From assembly GCF_017591425.1 (NCBI RefSeq), contig NW_024464918.1, positions 7,562,001 to 7,626,000 on the forward strand: 64,000 bases of DNA. Direction: 5' to 3'. The position numbers and the translations under genes are program-made. A model generated the notes under the pieces. That model searched no databases and was not told the DNA's origin. It saw nothing but the letters and a program-made list of their open reading frames with translations. This document shows positions 36,115 through 47,559 of this stretch, piece by piece. Each line of letters begins with the position of its first letter. Within the stretch, counting starts at the first letter, position 1. Source of the stretch: Ochotona curzoniae (lineage: Eukaryota; Chordata; Mammalia; Lagomorpha; Ochotonidae).

Positions 36115-37285
36115 CTCTAGACAGTATCTCTGTGTGGATTCTAAGATCAACAGGACATGGGTAAAAACAAGGCTGCTAGTCATATGAAAAAAAGGTATAC
36201 ATTGAGTAGGTATCAACACTAAAAAGTTTAGGTCTTCGCTGAATTATTTTTAGAATAAATTTACTGCATATTAGGTGATAGTAATAACAGACGATTGAGG
36301 AAAAGGTTAGGGGCAATTGTTCAGGCAAACTGTGGGCTTCAAGATCTCTTAAAATATTTCTGGTGGATAGTGATGGGTCTGTTTTCATTCATATGATTCA
36401 ACCGGTCTAGGAGATAAGACGATAGACCTTCCAGTAACAATTGTCAATGGAACAGTGCAGTGGTTCAATCAAAGTGGAACTGGATGAATGGGCCACTCTT
36501 TAGATTTGTGGGTCTCTTATAAATAAATTTAGTGGAAAGGAAGCAGGAGGAAATGATGAAATGAACGTGTTACAATATTTCCCAACCTGGCCTGAACAGA
36601 TGTAGTCAACAGGCCAGAAACTAAGTATTTGATCTATGAATATGGACATGATCTTAAAATGTCCTTTCAATGTCAGAGGTTATCAGTAAAAATAACTCGA
36701 GAAAAAGTAGAAGGCATACTGCCCATTTACTCTTTTTTAATTCCAACTAATCTGCAGAATGTAAAAGCAGTGTTTGATATTCTCTTCCGAGTGTTAACAC
36801 AAATATAAGCAGAACACAAATACAAGCAGAACTGTTCTCTTTGTGTTACCCAGCTCATCACTAGAACAGCACCTGAGAGCATTCACCTAAGCACAGGGAT
36901 GATGAAAAGATGAAACATTTTACCACAGTATCATTATCTGCACTGACACCAGTTAGTCATGGCAATTAGCATGGACATAAGCACTAAGAAGAAACCAGGC
37001 CAGACTGAACAGACTGTGGTCAAGAGTCCTAAACTGAAATGGCGTCCATCCATTTTTGATTTCTGCTCCATTTGTGGTGTCCAGATGAGGAGCTGTGTGG
37101 GCAGCCATATGATGGAGCATCACTGTCCCAGCCAATACTCTCAGTCTCCCACACCAGACAAGCATTGACTGGGACTAGAAAACCATGTGCTACAGACATG
37201 AAGCTCTTCCCTGTCTTTTATCATGCTCTGGTTACATGATTTTCAACTTTGTGATTTAACATCTCAGATCTGTCATGTTTAAAAT
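36115..37285. other. No recognised gene
   Basis: Unique-looking. Includes a 69-codon plus frame at 36959-37168 with a cysteine/histidine cluster (see findings). Confidence 0.45.
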
Positions 37286-37289
37286 GTGA

Positions 37290-37539
37290 AGGCAGGCCAA
37301 GCTTGTTGTGGAGCATCATGTGAAGCCACTCTCTGTCATGTCCGCAGGCTGTATGAGATGTAGTTGAGCCCTGTCTACTCTAGCTGGAGGTTAACTCAGT
37401 TAGGAAAGTTGAAGGTGGCACAATGTTCGGTTGAAGCTCCTGGCCCTGGCCTCTGGGGAGAACCGGCAACGAAAGAATTTCTTTCATCTCTTTGTTCCTT
37501 TCTTTGTTTCTTTTCTTTGTTTCTTTATTTCTTTCTTTG

Positions 37540-37588
<49 letters not shown>

Positions 37589-37640
37589 TGCAACAACTTG
37601 TCTTTCAAATAAATAAATAGATAAATAAACCTTTAAAAAA
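37290..37640 (+). mobile_element. Old lagomorph SINE (CSINE type) with expanded CT tail
   Basis: Head 'ggcaggccaagcttgttgtg', 'catcatgtgaagccactc', then 'gttgagccctgtctactct', 'tggccctggcctctgggga' and a pyrimidine tract that has grown to about 90 bases, ending 'cttgtctttcaaataaataa' with 'ataaacctttaaaa'. The middle of the body is shortened. The 67-82 codon frames of repeated Ser/Leu/Phe or Arg/Glu here are translations of the CT tract. Confidence 0.75.
37490..37580. repeat. (CTTT)n / (CT)n pyrimidine microsatellite
   Basis: 'tttcttt' units then about 17 CT units, inside the tail region of the SINE at 37290-37640. Confidence 0.93.
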
Positions 37641-37644
37641 CAGA

Positions 37645-40535
37645 TAACTAAAATAAAATATATATGAAACTGGCCTGGTCGGATTACTGAGAGGCGTACA
37701 GTGTCTTTGAAGCAACTTTGAGTTTGTTGTTCCTGAGTCCTCACGATTCTCACCCCTGTCTAGGACAGAACTGCTATCTGGTTTTCAAATTACTTGTTTT
37801 TGTTTTCCCTCTGGGCTCAGGATTCATCAAAAGGAGCATAACTTTATTCATCTCCATAATAATAAGAGAATATCATATATAACAAGGCTATCATATCATC
37901 AGTAAACATCTGAACAAAGAAATGACTGGCTTACACTTCTGCCTGATGACAAAGACTCCAGACAATGCGATTGCTAACAATGATGCTATTTATTTACACC
38001 TTAGGGAAGGAAGGGGCATCAAAAGATGCTCATGATTAATGCGGTGACTGTTAGGATCAGTACATGCAGGATGTACTAACGGAGCCTAGGTTTCTGTTAG
38101 TAATCCATGTGTAATCACTCTTATCGCTCATCCCAACCATACAGCACCACCTTCCCAAATGATGAACTTAAAGGACAGAACATTGAAACTGCGATCATTT
38201 AAAAATCAGTTAAGAATAGATACACATTTCAATGCTTCTAGTGAGTGGGACCATACTAGCTCTGTGGCAATTTTTCTAACAATCTACATTTATCCAATTG
38301 TTCACATGCTATAAAATTAGCTAGAACTTTATCCACTGCCAGGAATTAAGTTTATCACTGACACAAGTTATGGGGAGCCCACCCTGTTATCTGGTGAGCA
38401 CAAACTCCTGGAGTGTTCTTTGCATACAATTATTGCAAATGATATGACAGGAGCCACTGGAAGTTGGAGAGTCTCAGCAATTTTTGGAAGAGAAGTCTGG
38501 TCCTATTTACTCAGGGTTGGGAACCTCCTTTTGCAGGATGAAATGTGAGCAGGAATGCTTTTTAACTGGCACCTACTTCAGGTAGAATTATTTCCATATT
38601 TATTTAAGGTATTTGTTAAGAATCATTTTCAATTTTTTCTTCAGATATGTTGTTACTTTTATATTGGAACTTCATTTTCCTCAACTGTCCAAATTTTCTG
38701 AGAGTTTGTTTCATTTATTACACACGATAATAATAAACATAATTGTCTTTGTGAGTGGTACACTTTATATGTGTCTATACCAGGGAGATGGGGAAATGGA
38801 GGGAGAGGGAAAACATGCAACATATATATGTATGATTTTTTTAAGCAAGCCTACTGCACACTGGCAATGTGTAAAGATCAGACAAAAGAAATATTATGTT
38901 TCCCAAATTTTGGTTGTGGCTCCCCTTTCCGTCCAAGACATGCTGTTATAATGTAATGCTGCGTGTATTGTCTTGAATGAGTACAATCTCTTGGGATTAT
39001 CCTACTTATCTACCACTATAATACCATTCATTATTAACTGAAGAAACATAAAATATAATTATTAAACATTTATGTGCCAATGAATATGCAAATGCTTAAT
39101 GCTATTTTAAGTAACTTTTTGAATTAAATGAATTAGTGCGAGAAAAAGACAGATGTTTTGAGTAACCATAAGACAGATTTCTACCCATAAAATACTAGAA
39201 AAACTCATAGACCATAATTTAACTGTCTTTTTTTATTTTAAAAGTTAAAGTGTTTCTGTGTAAGATAAGCTTCCTTTTTCAAGCTACAAAAGATACAATT
39301 TCAACAGCATATAAGAAAATAGAGAAAACAAAAGACTTGGTTCCATTAGGATCTTCTGCCAGACAAAACATTTTTCAGATATATTTTCACAAAATACACT
39401 GTGGTGAAACGCTCACTTCTTCAAGGAAAGTACAAAATATTTTATAAACATATAATTTCATTAAAACCTACCCAACAATATAATCCATCTGCTAAGAGGA
39501 CTATTAAATGTTGCTTAAATATTTCATGTAATAAAAACACAAGGTCCATGTGTCTATTTATGAGCTATTTATGAAACTTAAAAATTAAAAATAACCACGG
39601 ATTGTATATATAAATATATACAAGGCAAAGATCGAAAATGTTTTTCTGTGAAGTTTCAGTGAAAACCTTAATTTTGGCATCATATGGTCTGTATCAGAAA
39701 CCTTACAATTCTGCATTAGGGGGCAAGAAACCATTGCTAAAGTCGAAATGATATGATTTATTTTCTTATTCCCATAAAACTTTACATACAAAAGCATGCT
39801 TTCGAACTGGAGTTAGTAGCCAAGCAGTAATCTGCCTGCCACTGCTCGACCAGTAACCTCGTGTTCATGCAGGAGCCAAAACCACTTAAAGACACACTTC
39901 TTGGAGTTTCAAGACTCATTACTTCAAACACCAGAATAAAGGGAGCTACCACTGTGTTATTGAGATGTCTTGGAAGACTCTTTCACAAAATAATAAACCT
40001 TGCCATCATCTTCTTGATATAAATGGCCAATTTTCAAAGGCCATCCATCAGGGTGACCTTTTATGCACGTGCAAATTTCTAGATACTGTGTAACTTGATT
40101 TTTAGCCTAGAAAGTATAACATTTAACAACTCATTTCTGTATAAGCAAAGTGAGAAACTCCAAGTGAATGACACCTGAGTCACTGGGGCAGGGTTCCTGT
40201 GTCTACACACTGACTCAGGATAAATTCCAATGAGATGCTTGCAAAAAAAAAAAAAAAAAAAGGAGCTGCCTGACTGCACTTTGGTAAAAAAGACAAGCAA
40301 TGGTCATAAAAATTTTGGCACATAAGGTTATTTTTCCTTTTGCCACATTATGCATTTTTCCCAACTAATGATTCTAAGATAGAGTTAAATTTTTCTATCA
40401 ATAATGCAAAACGTTGGTAACATTGGAGGGAAATGGACGTTTCCTATGCTGCTAGGAGAAGTTGGACTAATAGAGCTACTCTGAAGGTAACAGACAACAT
40501 ACAATTTAAAAATAACATACTTAAAAAGTTTGTGT
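37645..40535. other. No recognised gene
   Basis: AT-rich. A 20-base A run at 40242-40261 could be an old poly(A). The 112-codon plus frame at 38613-38951 begins with a low-complexity Phe/Ile-rich translation of AT-rich DNA and is not recognised. Confidence 0.45.
40242..40261. repeat. A20 homopolymer
   Basis: Uninterrupted run of adenines preceded by 'gagatgcttgc'. No retroelement body recognised upstream. Confidence 0.95.
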
Positions 40536-40539
40536 GTGC

Positions 40540-40625
40540 ATATATATTTTTTTCAAGAGATAGAGAGACAGATAGGAATAAAAGCTCAAAGAGCTCCCAT
40601 GTTTTGGCTCACTTCCATCATCAAT
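40540..40625 (-). mobile_element. Short old CSINE fragment, antisense
   Basis: 'ttcaagagatagagagacag', then 'aaagagctcccatgttttgg' and 'ctcacttccatcatcaatt' match the tail-proximal third of an early lagomorph C-repeat in reverse ('agagagagctcccatctgctggttcactcc'). Confidence 0.6.
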
Positions 40626-40769
40626 TCCAAAAAAATGTGCATTCATAAAAATTATTACCTGTAGGATAGTGAAGGTGGGGCTAAATTTGCTTAGGTAGAT
40701 GCTTTAGGGAAGAGAAAATAATTAACAATGTTATAATTTTATAAAGAATAATGCATTCTTTTTCTTCAT

Positions 40770-41095
40770 TTTTTAATGGTAGAGTGACATAGAGATACAG
40801 AGGGAGATAGACACACACACACATATACACAGACACAGACAACAAGAGAGATATTTTTGTATCTGCTTGCTTACTCTCCAAAGGGCAAGTGGCCATTATG
40901 GCTAGGGCTGGTCTATGTCTAAGCCAGGAGCCATTCCATGTCTCACTCACAGGGTCAGGGCTTCCGTTCCTTGAGCTATCATCCTCTGCTTTACCAGGCA
41001 CCTTAGGAGTGAGCCGGATAAAAAACTGGAGTAGCTGCGGTATGGACTGCACTCTAATGTATGTATGTCTTAACCTGCCATGCCAAACCACTGTA
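40770..41095 (-). mobile_element. Old lagomorph SINE (CSINE type), antisense
   Basis: 'gtagagtgacatagagatac' and GA/CA-rich tract, 'tctgcttgcttactctccaa', 'agtggccattatggctagg', 'taagccaggagccattcc', 'ctctgctttaccaggcacc', and 'gtcttaacctgccatgcc' at the end give a complete antisense CSINE. It explains the 195-codon minus frame (40681-41268), the longest in the window, which is therefore not a gene. Confidence 0.82.
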
Positions 41096-41099
41096 CTTG

Positions 41100-42325
41100 C
41101 ATTGAATTTTGAAAGCAACAACAGATTGCTTGGAAAGCATAAGAGATTTACCCAGGAACACCTGTCTAGCAAGTGGCCCAGAAGGCATTGGATTGTAGGC
41201 AAACTCAGCAAGTGGTACTCCAGCTGTGCTCCTCCCCATGGGTGCAATATCCTTCTAACAGAAAACACACAACTTCCCTACACTGCCTTTGCGTGATCAC
41301 AAGAGAAGCACAGAAATCACTTCTAGGAAAGGAAAAAAGCAAGATGACTACGAGACAGAAAACAACGAAAAGCTGCTCTGAAACAAAGGTTTCCCAAGCC
41401 CTTTACCCACACAGCGTAGAAGGGGTGGGGATAACTCCCACCTTGTCATTTCTACCAAACTAGGAGGGTTAAGACCCTCCCGAAGAATCATCCATGAAGA
41501 GCAGCAACTAAGCTGCAGATGTAAGCAGGAAACAAAGGACTTCACCACCGATTTTCTTCAGCAGAATGTGATAAGAAGGGTGTTTCAAGGGATCTACTGA
41601 GAGCAAAGCAGAAAAAAAAAAAACAGCTGAATAAACCCCAATCACATCTAATGAAGCACATTCTGGTAAAATACGCAAGATATTTGATGAATGACTTCAA
41701 AAACCATCCATCAATGGAGATGTACAGCAATTTTACTTGAAAAATGAGAAGCTGAGAAAGCCAAGGATGAGAACAATTATCATCAGCTTTGGCTCATGCA
41801 GAGACAGGTTAATGGTCGCTAGTGGCACATTTCCTTAGAATATTACTTTTTCTTCTCCAAAGCTACTACAAAATCTGATTTTCTAGCATATAGTCAGCAA
41901 TAAGGCAAAAGTTGTCTTTAACTGGGCTCAGAAAAGAGTTAATATTCAGGTAAATGTTAAATTGAACGCTGGCAAGTTCATAAGAGAGAGCAGTCCTAAA
42001 AAATTCTATGTGTGGTTGAGCAATGATTTGCAAGCCAACCAGCTCTTTACCACATAGGAGCTTCCTGGGAAATGAGTCTCCAGGGTCAGGGTCGTCCTGG
42101 GAAGTGGTTAGTAAATATCAGTTGAGAGCATACATGTGCTGATCAGGAAACCCTTGATGGATTTCCACACAGAATGAAGATTACTTAGACAAACTAGAAA
42201 CAAGCAAAGGATCCTCTGATACTCATCCTTCATAAACTTTTGGATACTTGACCTTCTACTATGAACACACAAGAGTATGATAAAGAAAAGAGAAAGGGGG
42301 GTGCAAAAAATCCCTTAGGATGACA
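41100..42325. other. No recognised feature
   Basis: Unique-looking; small overlapping frames only. Confidence 0.45.
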
Positions 42326-42329
42326 ATGT

Positions 42330-42412
42330 GACCCAAAAGCAGAGGAAAAGAAGCGAAGAGGAGATGAGAGAGAAAGGAGAGAAGAAAAAAGATATAAGGA
42401 GAAAAGATTGGC
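42330..42412. repeat. Purine-rich tract
   Basis: About 80 bases almost entirely A and G on the plus strand ('gaagaggagatgagagagaa'), low complexity and unlike the neighbouring DNA. Confidence 0.8.
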
Positions 42413-42452
42413 TAGGACTAACGTTCTAAACAGTATTTTTTTTTTTTACTGT

Positions 42453-42669
42453 CAGGGATTGCAAAAAAGGGGGGGAGGAGAAATTTTTTTTTTCTGCCAT
42501 GGGACAATTATAACATCATTCATGGGCCGTAAAAATTATTAACTTCGAAACCAACCTGCTATCTAGATATACTGAATTTTGAGTCCTGTCTGCAGTTGCC
42601 TCGGCAGGGCCATATCAAATGACTTGCCGGCTTCATACAGCCTGTGGGCAGGAAGATCCTCACTCTTGC
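42453..42669 (+). mobile_element. hAT-like non-autonomous DNA transposon, copy 1
   Basis: Shares with 62410-62612 the phrases 'catgggccgtaaaaattatt' versus 'catgagccatgcaaaattat', 'aacctgct'/'agcctgtt', 'gagtcctgtctgcagttgcc' versus 'caagtcctgtctgtggttgc', and 'tcggcagggccatatcaaat' versus 'cttggcagggtcagaccaca'. Starts CAGGGATT and has lost the matching CCCCTG end. The layout resembles mammalian hAT MER elements ending in 'ccccacccctg'. No transposase. The exact family name is not known to me. Confidence 0.7.
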
Positions 42670-42674
42670 TAGAA

Positions 42675-44595
42675 TAAATGGAGGCACATACTCTAGAAGC
42701 TTCTTATTTTCATCCTTCACTACTCAACAAATAACACACATGTCTTATAAAGGAAGAAGCCAGCTAGGTTGGTGATCTTCAGACCTGACTTGTACATCTA
42801 TGACCAAGGTGACCCTTCCTTGGGGACCCTTTTGTTTCTTGATGATGCTTTATAACCTGTTCCACTGCAGCGACCCAGGAAATCACCTGCAGTGGGCTGG
42901 AGCAGACAAAGAACATACTCACTACTTGCCATCTTTCCATTAGGCTCATTGTCCTTCTCCCACGTTTCACTTAGCATGGAAGCTTTTATCTCATTGTGTT
43001 ATGGAAATTCAATTCAATAACCAAAAAAAAACATTCATTTTCATTAAATTGTTATAAGGAGAACAATTTTAAAATATGATTTAAGAGACATGAAAATATG
43101 ACTGTCTTATCTATAGTGTTCTCATTAAAATAGTATCTGGTTATAACATACAAAGGATTCAGTAGACAATTTTTTAAATAAAATCTATTTACTGAAAATA
43201 AATTACATCTGAAAACATCAGACCACAGCAACTGGGGAAAGGTTAGGGCCACCATGTACAACACAATATTTTTCCAGCTTAAGACATGGCCAGAGGTACA
43301 ATTAAATAATGTAATGCCTTTATATTTAACTGAGTTTGAATGGGCAATAATGAAGTATAGACAGCATACTCTATTTTTTAAATGCAGTCTTGGTAATGAT
43401 GTAGAATTTTACACTTTTCAAGAAAAAGTTAAAACTGTTTTCAGGATTCTGAAGGTGGTGAATCTGTGACATGTCAAAGGGTTCTTTTGAGTAAGTCTAG
43501 GACAAGGAGGAACACAAGAATGCACCTTATAAACATCATTTCTGTCTACTGGAGAGTTACTCCACAACTTTCTATGGTATGTTTTCATAGCAAGTCTTAC
43601 TATTTCATGTGTGGACAGTGAGAAATTGGAATTATTTCAGTTTTGAGAGGAAGAACTAACATAGAAACAGTAAGCAAATTTCTTCATCTTACAACAAGCA
43701 CAGACAAGATTCAATTCAAAGTGTTTTCATCATTGGAACTGATACCCTCCACAGCTGTTGAAGCACTGAATCACACCTTGGGAACTAAACTACAGATACT
43801 TATTCTTCAAAGCCACAAAAGTAGACTGAGCCTTTACACAGTAAAAATCATCCACTTTCCAAGTCTTCTCAAGCAAATTTTAAAGCTTTTAATCAAGACT
43901 GCAAAAAAAGTTCTTCATTATGTATCAAGATATAACTTAGGTACTTCCCTTTCTATCAAACACACATTACCCAATTGCTTCTGCTGCCTGTGAATCATTC
44001 AAGCCTACCTCTCACCTGATTCTTGGCTAAAACCTTGGCTGGGCATTTGTTTCAAAGCAGTATCTAACACATACACTTAGCACAGAACACACCTAGAGTG
44101 TCATCAGGATATAAGGAAACTGTTTATGTATGTGCACTATTGAAGGGTGTACTCAGCACTGAATCTTAAACATGAACATGTAGAAAAGGTGAGGCAACAG
44201 ACAAGCCAGAGTGTTGGGAGGGATGAGCCAAAGCAAAAGCACAGAAACATGGAGGCCCCTTCAGGGAAACGGACACAGCTCATTCTGGTTGGAGAACACA
44301 TTTCCTAATGCAATACAACCTGATGAAAAGAGGGCTGACAATAAAAAGTCTAGATCTTCAGGTAGTCAGCATTTCAGCATTATAGGTTATATTTAATACA
44401 GAGGAATGTCACAAAGTATGCTATTCTGTTACACATTAGTAATTTAAAATAAACAAATCCCAGTGTGTTACATGGGTATCTTCTGTCATCAAAAATAAGA
44501 ATATGTGCAATTTTTCAAACTTTTGATTATGCTAGTCCTGGTTTAGTTTTGTTTTGTTTGCACCCAGTATGCACTGAAAAAGGCATGCATTAGAG
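42675..44595. other. No recognised gene
   Basis: AT-rich. A 116-codon plus frame (43643-43993) is not recognised and has a composition expected of chance AT-rich DNA. Confidence 0.45.
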
Positions 44596-44599
44596 ATTC

Positions 44600-45195
44600 C
44601 TTTTTGTTTCTAACAGGAAGTTCAAAAAATATATGGGGGCCTGAATAAGTGAGGTACTCAAAGAAATAAACAAATGGAACTACATCAAACTAAGAAATGT
44701 CTATACCACAAAGGAAATTATCAACAAAGTGAAGAGGCAACCAAAAGAATGGAAAAAAAAAAATCTTTGTATACTACTAACAGACAGGAGACTAATACCC
44801 AGAATTTACAAACAGCTTAAAGGACTAACAGACGTATAGGAAAATGCACATGTTCCCCAGCTATGTGGGAACATAAATAAAAACCATACTGAGATTCTGC
44901 CTCACTACAGTGTAGTATGCATCTCTGCTCATGAATAAAAGAAGCAGTCTCAACAGAACTGTTCAATATGTCTTAACAAAGGAGAATAAATATTCTGCCA
45001 TTGCCTATACCTACAATGCCATCATGCACTTCAATTACAGAACGTTGAACTTGTGACTATTGCTGAAGGACTAACTGTTCTTATCATATGGGGGAAAATA
45101 TTGGAGGGGCAATGAGAATTGAGGTAGGGCAGGGAGAGAATTTCTGCAAAACTGTATAATGGAAAATAATAAGCAAATATATAGAAAAATTATTG
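44600..45195 (+). mobile_element. Lagomorph L1 remnant: end of ORF2 and 3' UTR
   Basis: From 44669 about 56 codons read as the L1 ORF2 carboxyl end, with 'NKWNYIKL', 'KEIINKVKRQPKEW' and 'RLIPRIYKQLK' (compare the L1 pattern 'W..IKL...K..INKVKRQP.EW..LI.RIYK.L'). A stop follows. 44870-44930 has 'accatactgagattctgcc' typical of L1. The 3' UTR then holds 'ttctgccattgcctatacct' (shared with 18490) and a G-rich tract at 45090-45140. 5'-truncated and dead. Confidence 0.88.
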
Positions 45196-45204
45196 TTAGG
45201 AAAA

Positions 45205-45665
45205 CTTCCATATGAATGCCTACATGGGATGGCCTCCAGGCTGGCACCAAAATACTAAGTAGTTCTCTGCAGTCAAGTGCTTCTGTCTGCTATTTTGATA
45301 ATTTTTGGATAAGAGAGTAGTTCGGTCATGTAGCATATTTAAATGAATCCCCAAATTAAGGTAAATATGGTTGTATAATTTTTCATGTTGTTTTTCTCTT
45401 CAAAGTAAAACAATGAACTAGCCATAGAATTCCATTTTTCTGAGTAAATAATAAAGAATAATAAATATGATTGTAGAGTATAATATTCTAAACATCAGTT
45501 ATTCGATTAATATGAATTCACAAATTTGAAATCCTGTCAAATATGACTATAGTTCTCATGTTTAAATCCGGATAAAATTTAGAAATAAACCATATTGTGT
45601 GGCAGATTTCTCAACCAAGTTTAATAAGACTTTTTAAAATTGCTACACAAAGTTGAAGAGTTCAA
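45205..45665. other. No recognised feature
   Basis: AT-rich unique-looking DNA. Confidence 0.5.
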
Positions 45666-45673
45666 TAATTGCA

Positions 45674-45885
45674 CTGGGCCCCTCCCTGTGACTCAGCATG
45701 TTAAGCCACTGCCTGCAGTGCCAGTATCTGATAGCAGTAACAGTTCAAGTTCTGACTACACCACTTTTGACTCAGCTCCCTGCTAATAAGCCTTGGAAAG
45801 TAGTGGTGGGTGGCCCATGCCCCCCAAATTTAGATGAGCAATTTTTGCTTCCCACTTGGTCCTGCTGAGAGACAAACAAGAAAAA
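45674..45885 (+). mobile_element. Old lagomorph SINE (CSINE type), 3'-truncated
   Basis: Head 'tgggcccctccctgtgactc', 'gcatgttaagccactgcc', 'tgcagtgccagtatctgat', B-box-like 'gttcaagttct' (45752-45762), 'gactcagctccctgctaata' and 'gccttggaaagtagtgg'. The right part of the body and the tail are missing or unrecognisable. Confidence 0.82.
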
Positions 45886-45889
45886 CATT

Positions 45890-47240
45890 ATTTTACACAT
45901 TCTTATTCAGCATCTAATCCCAAAATTCAACTCTTATTTTGGAAAGTAAAAAACAAGGCATTTTTTTTCTCAGTAGGGCAAAATCAAACAAAAATTGAAT
46001 AATCTAATTTTGCATTTTAAAAGGCTCTAATAAATGTTCAATTTTTTAATAAAATACTATGGTAATAATATGTGTTTGTTTCATTTCTTTACAGTCTAGC
46101 AGGAGGTTTCATCTTTGTGCTCAGCTTCTTAATACGAAAGTCTAAATTTGGGGGCTGCCCGGGGAAGTTGTCAAGGACGATATTCCATCTCACCATCTTG
46201 ACATTTGCTGAGTATGAAGTTTGACTTCTCTCCCTCTTTTACCAATAATTCTCAGAAACGTAGAGGAAATGAGGGGGAAAGGTAGTATTTAAAAGTTAAC
46301 CAGAACTGAAAGGGGAAAAAAATACATTTTACTTGTGAAAAGCAGTGCTGATAATTATTCAATGAATTTGGAAACCAACTCCAGCAGAGAAGTATATGAA
46401 ATTCCTGCTGGTATTGGTCATCTGAGAAATAATGATTTATTGCTATTTGGTATATGCTTACTTATGTGAGTACAATTTTCCACTGTGGAATCAAAATAAA
46501 AGCAATGTTCCAGCTGCTTGCAAGCCTTCTTCAAAGAGACGAAGAGAGATAAATTGGGCACTAATGAATGCATTTAGCAAAGCTGATTCATTCTGTGACT
46601 GTGAAGTGTCCAACAAGCAGAAGAAAAATATGCAATGGGGTTACCTTAACCAGTGTTTATTTTTCAAGTACAGAGGAGAAATGATAGAGGCTATATCTAT
46701 GGAAATGAAAATTTAGAACGACATTGCCAACCAATGCTTTTCAATCTTTTGCTGCTTCATGCTGAAAAACTCAAATGCTGGTAATTCAGATTTAAATACG
46801 ATGAGTTCATGTCCACGATGAGTTTATTTATAGACATAAACCACTCACTGTGCTTTCTGTAAAGTAAGAATCTCACAAAAATCTACGGTGGCAAATGAGG
46901 ATCTAAGCAGGGGTAATAGTTTATTCCAGGGGAGGTTTTATTGCATGCAATTTAACTTCTATATATTTTCTCTTGTGTTGGCCATTATTTACTTACAGTA
47001 TGGGACTACACTTAAAATTCCAGTTAACAGGAAGATTTGAAATTTACTTGTACCTAATGAAAAAATATACCAGAACCATAACTTAAGTGTAAAGTGGCAG
47101 TGATTCCTACTGTATATACATAAATGATTGAAATTTCTATTGTATACTTCTGATTTAGAGTCAAATATATTTGCCAGTATTCTGTAGGAATAGTGAGCTT
47201 CCTTTTGTAAACGGTAACTGATAGAACAACAAAAGTGAAT
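45890..47240. other. No recognised gene
   Basis: AT-rich except a short CpG-containing patch at 46095-46224, preceded by a splice-acceptor-like sequence (see findings). The 94-codon plus frame at 46432-46716 is not recognised. Confidence 0.45.
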
Positions 47241-47244
47241 TTTT

Positions 47245-47258
47245 CTTGTCCTTTTTAA
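47245..47258 (+). repeat. Target-site duplication, left copy
   Basis: CTTGTCCTTTTTAA; one mismatch to 47544-47557. Confidence 0.85.
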
Positions 47259-47543
47259 AATATATATATATTTTTATTGGAAAGTCAGATATACAGAGAG
47301 GAGGAGAGTCACTCCCCAAGCAGCCAAAATGGCCAGAAATGCATCTATCCAAAGCCAGGAGCCTCTTCCAGGTCTCCCACACTGGTAGAGTCCCAAGGCT
47401 TTGGGCCATACTCAACTGCTTTCCCGGGCCATAAGCAGGGTACTGACTGGATTGGAACTGCCGGGCTATGAACTGGTGCCTATTTAGGATCCCGGCATGT
47501 TCTAGATGAGGACTTTAGCCACTAGACCACCATGCTAGGCACT
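47259..47543 (-). mobile_element. Young lagomorph SINE (CSINE, pika-like), antisense, with target-site duplication
   Basis: 'atttttattggaaagtcaga', 'tacagagaggaggagagtc', 'aaagccaggagcctcttcc', 'ggtctcccacactggta', 'aactgctttcccgggcc' and 'gccactagaccaccatgc' in reverse CSINE order. Direct repeat CTTGTCCTTTTTAA (47245-47258) versus CTTGTCCTTCTTAA (47544-47557), 13 of 14 identical. Some internal deletions (about 40 bases shorter than the copy at 12783). Confidence 0.93.
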
Positions 47544-47557
47544 CTTGTCCTTCTTAA
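47544..47557 (+). repeat. Target-site duplication, right copy
   Basis: CTTGTCCTTCTTAA next to the tRNA-like head of the antisense SINE. Confidence 0.85.
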
Positions 47558-47559
47558 CT

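Noticed and set aside
37364..37616. Serine/leucine-rich and arginine/glutamate-rich open frames
   Set aside because: Produced by the (CT)n tract in a SINE tail, not by coding sequence.
38512..38540. 'tcagggttgggaacctcctt' resembling the start of the hAT-like element seen at 42.5 and 62.4 kb
   Set aside because: Only about 25 bases match and the interior does not continue, so a third copy cannot be claimed.
40681..41268. 195-codon minus-strand open frame, the longest in the window
   Set aside because: It runs through an antisense CSINE (40770-41095) and its translation is SINE-derived at its centre. No protein similarity recognised.
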